This document shows, one piece after another, positions 22,163 to 31,288 of a DNA stretch of 64,000 nucleotides. The notes under the pieces were generated by a model. The model worked only from the letters and a program-made list of their open reading frames with translations. It was not told where the DNA came from and searched no databases. Where the stretch lies: positions 310,001-374,000 of the forward strand of contig MU867067.1 in assembly GCA_033725935.1 (NCBI GenBank), read 5' to 3'. The DNA is from Cladorrhinum sp. PSN259 (Eukaryota; Ascomycota; Sordariomycetes; Sordariales; Podosporaceae). Each line of letters opens with the position of its first letter. Position 1 is the first letter of the stretch. The position numbers were made by a program, and so were the translations under genes.

Positions 22163-23119
22163 TCAACCAACAAACCCCTCCCCCTCCCTCTCCACCACCT
22201 CCTCCTCCAACATAAACCCGGGACTCCAATACTCCCACTCCCCTTCACTCTGCTTATCAACCCACAGCATCCCCTCGCCGACCAAATCCTCCAGCACCGT
22301 CTGCGCTCTGGCCCTCGCCCACTTTAGATTAACCATCAGCATGGAAACACTCACATACCCCAGCACCTGGACGGCCTCCAAGACGCTGCTCTGGTCCGTA
22401 TTCAACTCCTTCGGGACGGAGCGTATATAAGGCTTGCTCCCCACTTTGACAACGCTGTAAGCCGATCCGAGGGGTTTTAGCGTTGCCACGGCCCGTAATA
22501 TATCATCCCTATTTTTTATCATCTTTCATCAGCATTTTTTTTCTCTCGTCTTTCTTTCTTCCCTTTTCCCTCGCCTTTTTTTTTCTTTTTTCTTCTTCAT
22601 TTCATCTCATCAACGAAATCAAACTTACTCAGTAACACCCTCCCCCAAACTACCATCCCCATTCCCATTCCTCCCTTTATTCAACCTCTCCACCACCTTC
22701 CTCACCTCAATCAGCCCCCCATTCTCCCCCCTCGTCCCGCTGCACACCTCGACCACCTTGACCGCCAGCCCAAAGTAAAAATCATTCACGCTCCTGCCCA
22801 GCAGTTGACTCCATATCGACCCCCCATTACCACCACCACCAGCTTGACCTTCCTTGCTCCGCTCGCTGTTTGAGGAAGCCAAGGGATCAACGCCGATGGC
22901 CGCGCACATCCTGGCGAACTGCGCCCGGAAGCTCGGATTCGACCTGATGTCTTTGGCGTGCGTAGAGGCGAACTGCTGCAGGAGCGACCGGAAGACGGAC
23001 AGCTGCGTCTCGAGCGCCGAGGCGTTTGACGAGCGCAGGTTCGAGCCGTGCGTCGCGTACGAGGCGGACGTCAGGCGGGAGCGGTCAAAGGCCGCCAGGC
23101 CTACGGCTTTGCGGGACAT
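22163..23119 (-). CDS. SNF8: ESCRT-II subunit SNF8/VPS22 (EAP30)
   Basis: Two exons (23119-22629 and 22508-22163) give 278 residues. The intron at 22628-22509 has donor GTAAGT and acceptor AATAG, and joins GVTE to DDILRAVATLKPLG. SNF8/VPS22 is the scaffold subunit of ESCRT-II, which with VPS25 and VPS36 sorts ubiquitinated membrane proteins into multivesicular endosomes. Diagnostic stretches are the N-terminal RKAVGLAAFDRSR, then LRSSNASALETQLSVFRSLL, FARMCAAIGVDPL, and FYFGLAVKVVEVC before the first winged helix. The second exon carries the C-terminal winged-helix pair with LGYVSVSMLMVNLKWARARA and EGMLWVDKQ. A Gly-rich insert lies at about 88-98. Length agrees with the family (yeast 233, human 258). 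Confidence 0.93.
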
Positions 23120-23612
23120 TTTTATTTTTATTTTTGTGTCACTTTTAAAACGTCTGTATTTTGAGGTGAAAAAAATTCGAAAGTATGTCGTCGAGGTATA
23201 TTTTATATCGCGTGATGAATATCTTTGAAAGGAAAAGGGTGAAAGAAGGGGATGACGTGCGACGTTGAAGTGAACAACCAGGTGGGGGTGATACCCACTG
23301 TACCTAAATCAAAGATAAGCTTTCTAACCCGGGCAGCTCCCCCGCATTTTTATCTCTTCAGGGGGTGCCTGGTGAGCTTCATTCACCCCTGAAGGAGGTA
23401 ATGTAAATAATACCCATTTTCTATTCCTTTTCTAACCGTATGAATTACCATTGGAAAATTCAATACCTAAAGGACGATGGTACCGGGTCCATCCCTTACG
23501 CTCAGCACTTTAAATGCTGTCATATAAAAAAAAACAATGCTTAATCCGTGAAGCCCGAAACCCATCCTTTGCTCCATTAGCTATGTATGCACCAAACCCA
23601 TCATCAGATCCC
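23120..23612. other. Intergenic, SNF8 promoter and AAR2 3' end
   Basis: About 490 bp with the SNF8 upstream region and AAR2 3' UTR. No gene is seen. Confidence 0.5.
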
Positions 23613-25406
23613 TTAATCATGAAAACTGACCAACCCCACCTCCTTTCCATACTCGTCCAGATCAACAATAACAGGCTGGTCATCCTCATCCTCACTATCA
23701 CCGTTCTGCCCCCGCTCTCCATTCTCACCACTATTCTTCTCCTCATCTTCATCCTCTCCACCCATCGTCTCAAGATCCCACCCCACATCTTTCAACCACT
23801 CCACGAGCTCCGCCCAAGCGCCCCCCACCTCCTCGTGTTCAACACTAATCGCCCCAGTCCCCTTAAGCACTCTGAGCTCCTTTTCAAACCCCCTCTTGAA
23901 TCCAACCAAACCCTTCGACAGTTTTGCCTTCATCTGCGTCTTATACGTATACGGCAGTCTATCACCCTTCGGCCCCCGTTTCTTTCCACGACCCATCATT
24001 GTACCATTCTCCTCCTCCTCCTCGCCCCCCTGAGGCGCGACATACAGTTCCGTGAACATCAACTGCGTCCGCAAAGTCTGCAAAAACCACTTGGCCAACT
24101 TCGGCCTCGACGCAACCAACCCCGTCGCCCTCAAAACAATCTTCAACACCGTGTTCCACCACTGCTCCAAACACGTGTCGTTGCTCAGATACGTGCCTGA
24201 GACAAAGGTGAACTGTAACTCGGCAACCAAATCCTCCTCCGCCACGTCGACGTCGTTCTCCAACAGAGCAAGCACAGGCTTCGACGTATCATCTGTCGAA
24301 TATTCAGTTCCATAGAATGTCCTCAGATCCTGAAAGACCTGGCTTGTGATGAAGTCGAGCTCGCAACTAACTCCCGTCAAGTCCTTGGTCGTCATGGCAG
24401 GTCGAATTTCTCCTCTCACGCAATCCATCGTGTCGACGTGAAACTCGGCTACATGGCGCTTGGAGGTAACTCTGGCCAGAAATCCGGTCGAAATGGCGTC
24501 CGTCATAGTCTTCCAGAGCTCGGCTGGCGAATCTTTGGCCCACTTAAGCCGCGTATCGGACAGACTGTACGGCTTCATCTCTAAATAAAGCGACTCCATA
24601 TTCTGTCGCTCGGCCTGATCCTCAACCCTGCTGACCACGGGCCCCAGCACTTCGTTGTACTTGTCCCACTGCTTCATCCGAATCTCTCCTTGCAATCCAT
24701 TCGTAACGAACCAGTATCCGCTCCTGGAAATTTGCCCCGGCTGCTGAACCCAGAGAAAATGAGCTCCATGCGGTATGTCGCGGAACCCTGTGAGGCTTTT
24801 CCTGCTTGTCACGGCCATGCTGTCCAGACCGACTATAAAATCATCCGGCAAGTCAATGATTCTGAATACATCTCCGTTGCTGACGCAATCACCCAGTGGG
24901 TTCATGTTGTGGTGGTCGTCTTGTGGGCCCGGACCCGAGTCAAATTGATCCGGTGTCGCAGCTGCAACAGAATCGGTGCTGTCAACCCGATGCACTCGGA
25001 GTCTACCGAGAGGGAAACTACCTGTCACTCGAACAGATTTGTGTGACTTGATGGAAAGTCTGCCCGAGTTGGATTTTTTCAGAGTGCTGGATAGGCTTGG
25101 GCTGTCACAAATGTTCCGTGAGGGAGAGGCGACAGCATCCGAGAATGTTGGTGACAGGAGCAGGTCTGCTTCGGACCCCTCAGTAAGCTCGAGAAGACCT
25201 TTGGATTTGAGTGATCCGTTTCTCGCGAGGCTCTCGTTTCCATTTGTAAAGTAGTCACCCGGGCTGGTATCGTTAGTGTTCGCTGTCTGGGAGGGGCCGC
25301 GGCCCGGACCGTCCAGGGCTTCCATTATCGTTTGCATCCCTCCTTGGTGGTGGTCTGTTGCCTCCCTGGATGACCGGGAGGATTGGCTAAGTGAGCGTGT
25401 GAGCAT
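23613..25406 (-). CDS. AAR2: AAR2-family U5 snRNP assembly factor
   Basis: This 597-residue single-exon protein has an AAR2 domain. AAR2 binds Prp8 during U5 snRNP biogenesis and thereby supports pre-mRNA splicing. The N-terminal AAR2 beta domain starts near 185 with LPDDFIVGLDSMAV, then GFRDIPHGAHFLWV and RSGYWFV, followed by MKQWDKYNEVL. The C-terminal helical domain includes VAELQFTFVSGTYLSNDT and EQWWNTVLKIVLRA at about 390-430. The last 60 residues are strongly acidic. The protein is longer than yeast (355) or human (384) because of a Ser-rich N-terminal extension of about 185 residues with potential phosphorylation sites. The frame opens upstream at a TTG (25475); the first ATG is 25406, chosen as the start. 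Met at 25337 is a possible alternative. Confidence 0.88.
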   Translation of the reverse strand: MLTRSLSQSSRSSREATDHHQGGMQTIMEALDGPGRGPSQTANTNDTSPGDYFTNGNESLARNGSLKSKGLLELTEGSEADLLLSPTFSDAVASPSRNICDSPSLSSTLKKSNSGRLSIKSHKSVRVTGSFPLGRLRVHRVDSTDSVAAATPDQFDSGPGPQDDHHNMNPLGDCVSNGDVFRIIDLPDDFIVGLDSMAVTSRKSLTGFRDIPHGAHFLWVQQPGQISRSGYWFVTNGLQGEIRMKQWDKYNEVLGPVVSRVEDQAERQNMESLYLEMKPYSLSDTRLKWAKDSPAELWKTMTDAISTGFLARVTSKRHVAEFHVDTMDCVRGEIRPAMTTKDLTGVSCELDFITSQVFQDLRTFYGTEYSTDDTSKPVLALLENDVDVAEEDLVAELQFTFVSGTYLSNDTCLEQWWNTVLKIVLRATGLVASRPKLAKWFLQTLRTQLMFTELYVAPQGGEEEEENGTMMGRGKKRGPKGDRLPYTYKTQMKAKLSKGLVGFKRGFEKELRVLKGTGAISVEHEEVGGAWAELVEWLKDVGWDLETMGGEDEDEEKNSGENGERGQNGDSEDEDDQPVIVDLDEYGKEVGLVSFHD

Positions 25407-26041
25407 GTGTCCGGAAGTCGCGGTATGGTGAGTGATTGAAGAATAAGAGGCGTCAATTAACGATGCTCTCTTCAATACGTCTGCAATCGATGAAACCCGT
25501 GATGGAAATGATGAGAATTCGAATCCGACTGTGTGCGATGTTTTTGGGGGAATTTGTTCGCAAGCCGAATTATTTATACCTGGTCCTCACGCCACTTGGA
25601 ATTTGGTTAAATTCTAAAAAGTACGGATGATGGGGAGAAGCTCTGGCGCGGAAGGAAATAATTATCGACTGGCCGAGAATAGAGTTTAAGCTTTGCCATG
25701 TTTGCCTGCCAGTGGTTTTTGTCCGATCTGGATGGATCCACACCATGTACGGAAGGAAACACGATGCATTCTGGAAGATGCAAGTCTCCAAGGCCGGCGA
25801 CATCAAATGCGATGGAAATGTTTGTGCAAAAATAAGAATCTAAAATGCATTCTTGACCAATTTTTTTTAATTTTCAAATTTTTTTGGACCATCCTGAACG
25901 TCGATTAATGTTAGCAAAAATAGGGTTCAAGAAAAGAAAAGCTCGGCGGTCGGCGGCCGTCTACCCACGTGGACTTGGCTGGCAAACCGGACCCCATCGC
26001 CCGGGTTTTTTGGTCAATCTCCCGAACGCTACGGCCGCTGT

Positions 26042-26073
26042 GGGGTTCCCTTCCGTGGGGGTTCCCTTCCGTG
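26042..26073. repeat. 16-bp perfect tandem duplication
   Basis: GGGGTTCCCTTCCGTG occurs twice in a row with no spacer. Confidence 0.9.
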
Positions 26074-26104
26074 GGCCGATATTTTCAACCTAATCGCTGG
26101 CGCC

Positions 26105-26134
26105 GACCCCGCTGAAAATGACCCCGCTGAAAAC
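26105..26134. repeat. 15-bp tandem duplication
   Basis: GACCCCGCTGAAAAT is followed directly by GACCCCGCTGAAAAC. Confidence 0.9.
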
Positions 26135-29100
26135 AATCTTCGGTAAAACTAAACGCACAGTGCAAGCTTCTTCCACTTGTCGTGTAGACTTTTAGCGTCC
26201 GCTACCCCCGACGGACCCACATTTGTGTTTCCGGAACCGAGACGACTCAGCTGTGAGTGCCGGGGATGGACCTGACTTAGTCCCCTTTCCCAGCCTGCTG
26301 GGTACGGTACGGTAGGTAGCGGTAGGTAGCGGTATGGGAAGGGATACCTAGACGGCAAGTAACTCTTTTTTCATTAAAAAAGGGCACTATTTTAGCTTCT
26401 TGTACGACGCAACCATTAACACTAAAACAACGTAACATGGCGTTCCTTGATGGGATGGGATTGTAGCGGGAAGGGATGGGATGGCGCCTGCACAATGCAC
26501 GCAAGCAAGTGGCAGTAGCTCGAATATGCATAAGACAGCGCACCCACTTTATATTTTTCTTGGCTACAAACGGACGACGGCATTTTTTTATTTTATGTTA
26601 GTTTTTTTTTGCCAGTAAGCTGCAAGTCAGAAAATACCGAGCGTGTACAGGTACATACCACAGTGTTGCCGGCTACCGGCTAGGCGCCTTCCTCTTTAGG
26701 TAGGGGGGAAAAAAGGGAAGAGAAAATATCTCTTTCAAGTTGTCTATTATTATCGAGGTTGTACGACAGACAGGACAACAAAAACAACAAAGCATTTTTT
26801 GACTCGACTCTGTCCAATTAATCTAGGCATACTGCCGCCATCCATTGGCGAACAGGTATACGGGCGTATGCATATAGGAATACATATTAGGGATCTACAT
26901 CTTCTTGGGTCAAAAGAGATCCAGAAACACGCAGTAAGGGCTGAGGATCGATCGCTCAAAAGTCTCCGGGAAAGGGGAACGAATATTATTCTCTTTTTTT
27001 TCTTTTCTCGGACCGAAACCTGGCGCTATTGCAACAAATCGGCAACATGATCGTCCCTTATCATCTGCATGGATATATAATCCTCAGCAGACGCTGTTGT
27101 GAGAAGTTGCTCGACTGCTCGTATTCCATTATGCTGTGGAAAGGAAAGGGAAAAAATAAAGATGAATAAGAAAACAACCGTTCGCGATCGGGAACTCTTT
27201 TTGCAAAAAGATTGGGTGACCTGCTCCCTTGCACCTTCTGTCATCCATCAAAATCCGCCCGAAAAACATCCTGCCCCGGATGATGTGTTCCTTCCTCTTC
27301 CTCGTCATGTGTTCCGCCGGACATGTACATCATGCAGCACACTTTTGACGCACATGTAGGGTTTGGGGCGTTTAACGACCTTAGGTACCTTAGCATCGGC
27401 GTTATTCTTCCGGTGAACTGGAATGAATAAATCTTACTCGTTCTGTCTGACATATGTGGTTGGTGTTTTGTTCGTTCCGCTACCTGCTGACTGCTAGAGA
27501 ATGCTCGGTGATTACAGTACAGTAGGTAGGTAGTATTTGGCCGCCCCACGACGGGAACGCACCTGCCACAGCTTGCTGCTTTCTCGTGCCTGCTACATAC
27601 ATAGCACCTCCTGCCCGTCAATATTCTCACGCTTAATTCTAGGTTGCTGACGGGACCTTCTTTTGTCTCCCTGTACCTCCATTCCTCCGAATCTCGAGTT
27701 CCCTTTCGCCACACAGAGACTATGGCATCCCTTTTCGTTTTCTTCCGATGGACGGCGGTTACACAAGGCTAAGGCATGTAGAAAGCATCAGGTTACGGAC
27801 GGTTATGCAGCTGATTTGCAGTTGCAGAAAACCGGCGCCACCCCGCCCAATGCCGCCATGCTGCCTGCCTGCCCGCCCCATGGAAACACCACGCGACTTC
27901 TCCTCCCCTCTCCTCCCCTTTCCTCCCTTGGTCCTGCCCAGTGGTCGTCTTCTCTTGCTCCCCTAGCTAGAAGTCTCACACGATTAGAAAAAGGGGGTGG
28001 ATGTATCCGTATCTATGTGTAACCATCGAACCTGCCGAGTTAGCTAGCTGTGGCTGTTTGTCCCGTTGCCATGGAAATGCACCAAGACTTAGACTAACTT
28101 ACTTGCTGCATGTACCATCAAAAGAGGGGAGGGGGGGGGTGATCAAAATATGAGAGCCACATGTTTATTGACTCAGTTTTGCCGTTTGGTCTCTTAAAGT
28201 ACCGATACTTGCTCCTCAGGTACTAAAGTACTACACTGTATCATCCGCAGATTTTTTTTCCCTTGCCCAATTTTCCAGTGCCGACAGTAGGCCGCGCGCG
28301 CGCGCTGCCGCTTGCATCATCTGCACTGTCCGTAGTACAAGGAACAACAACCACCAGGACCCGTCTCGTAGCGCTCCCCCTCCAGTGTCACCCTAAAGAG
28401 GACTCTCCTTCCCCGTCTGCAAAAGTCTTCTAGAATCTCTTCCGAGAACTACATGCACGTCATTTTAGAACCCCTGCCTTGCCGAGCCTCACTGCTTATG
28501 CAACAAGATCAACCTCGGGAATCACAGAGGGGGGAATACCAGAAGAGAATCAGCAGCCGAGAAAAACATCTGCATTCGAATCCTTTTTTTTTTCCACAAT
28601 CGTCCCGCATCAAACAAACACAAAAATGCCTGCGACTTCCCCCATAAATACAAGTGTCGCCATGAATCCCCTCCTCTAGCGCTAGCTCCTGAACACCATC
28701 CACATCTGACGCCCCAACCTCACCATTGTTTAAGGAATAATGACACCGGCCTCGACCTCCACCATCATCATCATCAAATTTAAACTCCCCAAATCTCCTG
28801 TTCCTTCGCTTTGGGTATTGCCGATGGTAATGTCCCCCCGAGGTCATGCAAAGATAATAGATAATCAAAAAAAAGGAAAAAAACACCATGTGCAGAAACG
28901 TAAGACACACAATCGACCTGACCCAGATATGCAGATAATGACACAACACAACGCTACCGTCCCTGGCAATGCACCGCTCATGATGAGAATAAAAGAAGTT
29001 GTATGCAAAGCACTCCTTCACGCCTCGCCCGGCCTGTATTTCCCACTGCCTCCTGACCATGATGGAAAATGCTGATAGAGACGATCTGTTCAAAGTTGGT

Positions 29101-29205
29101 ATAATTTTAAAAAGAGCATTAGTGGTATTAGTCGTGCGTCCCATCTGACACCCAATAAATATCTGTTTTGTAGAAGGCTGCCGAAGCGCGATGAGAGTGC
29201 AATGC

Positions 29206-29415
29206 TCAATCGCAGCTGCTGGTAGGTTCGTTGTTGTTATTTTCGGGTTCTTGGGACTGCAAATCCTGGTTGACCGCAAGTTCGTTGTTGTTATTTTCGG
29301 GTTCTTGGAACTGCAAAGCATAGCTGGCCGCAGGTTCAAGTTCCAAATTAGGGGTCCCCGCATTCGCCTGGTAGGGAGTTGCACCAGGTGCAAGCCTATA
29401 TCCAAACCCCCACTA
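29206..29415 (-). other. Amber stop and 68-codon open extension of the Con7-like gene
   Basis: The Con7-like frame reaches TAG at 29415-29413, then continues open for 68 codons to TGA at 29208-29206. The extension has coding-like composition (WGFGYRLAPGATPYQANA, then Gln/Glu/Asn-rich) and includes a 54-bp tandem repeat that keeps the frame. It may be a readthrough extension, an ancestral tail cut by a CAG-to-TAG change, or chance. The context after TAG (TGGGGG) is not the known CARYYA motif. Confidence 0.4.
29227..29334. repeat. 54-bp tandem repeat, two copies
   Basis: Copies at 29227-29280 and 29281-29334 share a near-identical 5' part (TTCGTTGTTGTTATTTTCGG) and diverge at the other end. 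On the minus strand they encode QEPENNNNE twice in the frame of the Con7-like gene. Confidence 0.9.
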
Positions 29416-31288
29416 GTGATTTGTCTGGCCGCCATTGTCTAAAAATCAGATGTCAGTGAGAATCTTTCCAGACAAGTAACGACACGGTGAAAATAATCTT
29501 ACGTTGGCTGTACATGCCCTGAGAGGGTCCGTAGGGAGAAGCCGGTGAGTAGTTGGAATACACATGGCTGCCGTTGTACCCGTCAGGCAAAGACGCCTGG
29601 ATACCGGCCGAAGGGGGTGCTGGATACTGAGCAGTCCCGTAGGCGATAGGAGGGAGCTGCACTGTCCGCGCGCCTGCATACGTTGTCGGGGGCTGCGTGG
29701 TGTCGGCCTGGTCCGGACCGCCATTCTGCGCGGCAGCGGCCGTCCGCAAGCGCTCATCCTCCGCCTTGCGAGCTGCTTCTTCTTCCTTTTTGCGGGCCTT
29801 CCACTCTTTGCGAATCTCCTTGAATTCTATTAGAGTTCAAAGATGTTAGCATTGGGTCCAGCGTTTGCAAGATGTGGTAGCTTCACGGTTTCGACACAGC
29901 GGTTCACCCCGGCTAGTCTTTCGTGCTTTGGCGCCAACACCATTTAACGTGCAAATGATCCAGGTAAAAGTGTGGCGCCGCGCTAAACTAGCGAGCAAAA
30001 ATGAAAGCAGCGGTTATCCCTTAGCTCCCAGCGAACCAGACAAATACCGAAGAAACTCCCAATTGAGTTCCATACGACTACCACTTTGGAGTAGAGGGGA
30101 AAATTGTTTACCTTCAGGGGTTCTCTTTGCACCATGCGCTTGCATTGTAACATGGGCATTGAGATGATTGAGCGTGCCATATGCCTTTTCACATCCATTC
30201 CAACCGCACTTGTACATCCGTTCAATTTCTTCATATCTCCTGCGCGGACGCTTATGTTGCTGCGCACCGGGAATGGGTACAAAAGAATACACCTAGACAG
30301 AAACAAAGACATGCGCGTTAGTCATCACCACCTTGATTTCGACGGAGGTTTATCTTCGGCCTCAAACCTGACTATGTCTGACAGGATACAAGCTCGGCCT
30401 GTATCCCAGATCCAAAGCTCCCAGAGGCCCAGACTCGCTCCGAGGAAAAGCGCGGAAACATACCTGATTGGGACGCGACTGGGCAGCAGCCGAAGCCGGT
30501 GTTTGCGAAAAGACGTGATGACCCGTGGGGATGGGACCGCCACTCTGACCGTAGCCAGCCCAGTCTGGACGCGCTTGCTGATACATGCCTGCGCTGGCGG
30601 GGTGCTGCTGGTAAGGATGTGACATGTCTTGTGGCGGCGCGTAGGGCGAATATGTGCTGTGAGCATACGTGGTGGGGCTGGGCGCTGCTATCGAGGGATC
30701 TATAGGTACTTGGGTGTCAGACTTCTGGTTGGCATCTTGATGGCTGCGTCCATCTTGCAAAGGCACGGACGGACTTGATGTTTGCGCCATACCTCCACTG
30801 CTGCCTCCGTGGTTGCTAGGTGGGTAATGGGGACGAATGTGTGTGTCCGGGAAGGTGGCAGACCGCGCCGAGCCGGGGTAAACAGCGCCGTAGTCAGACG
30901 AAGTAGGAGTGGCCGTTGCCGAGTATGTTGCAGGCCGCACTTCTTGCTGCGTCCCGTAAGGTGCAGGCGCAGCAGTTGCGTGATCTGCAGATGATGCCTC
31001 AGACTGGGTGTCGCCAACGGTACTTGGATAGGGCGATGGCAAACCTGACTGCGAGTACTCGGGCGCACCTCGTTCCATAGAGCTGCTGATGGGCGACAGG
31101 AGCGGACTGGTGATGATTTCCGAACTCGACTTCTTCCCGGAGACCTGGTCAGAACCGGAACGGGATAGCGATGCTGTCGGAGGTTGGGCTCCAGGCACCA
31201 CGAACATACTACGGGGCTCAGCGGAGCACGGTGACGGCGGCGACGGCGGCGACGAGTGCGAGAGAGGACAAAGAGGGCTTGAGGGCAT
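29413..31288 (-). CDS. Con7-like C2H2 zinc-finger transcription factor
   Basis: Four exons (31288-30464, 30292-30112, 29826-29503, 29438-29413) give 451 residues. Introns are 171, 285 and 64 bp with donors GTATGT, GTAAAC and GTAAGA. The centre carries one C2H2 finger, YKCGWNGCEKAYGTLNHLNA followed by HVTMQAH (Cys304, Cys309, His322, His328). It is preceded by a basic patch KRPRRR and followed by KRTPE and a charged helix EFKEIRKEWKARKKEEE. This layout matches the Con7 regulator of Magnaporthe and other Pezizomycotina, a nuclear factor governing conidium and infection-related morphogenesis. The 275-residue N-terminus is Ser/Pro/Gln/Tyr-rich, as is the tail (SNYSPASPYGPSQG). ATG 31288 is the first in the frame; ATG 31207 is an alternative. 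The final exon adds only a few residues before TAG. The long gene-free upstream region suggests complex regulation. Confidence 0.8.

Larger units (their letters stand above)
25407..29205. other. Gene-free region between AAR2 and the Con7-like gene
   Basis: About 3.8 kb. The right part is downstream of the Con7-like gene and the left part upstream of AAR2. It holds two short perfect or near-perfect tandem duplications near 26.04-26.13 kb, GGTAGGTAGC repeats near 26.31 kb, a (CG)7 run at about 28292-28306 and CCTCCCC-rich runs near 27.9 kb. A 308-codon minus-strand frame at 29435-28509 is judged spurious. Confidence 0.5.

Noticed and set aside
28509..29435. 308-codon minus-strand frame overlapping the 3' part of the Con7-like gene
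   Set aside because: It is out of frame with the Con7 splice product and reads the 54-bp repeat as KNPKITTTN. It lacks a domain, and the Con7 frame is the more protein-like reading.
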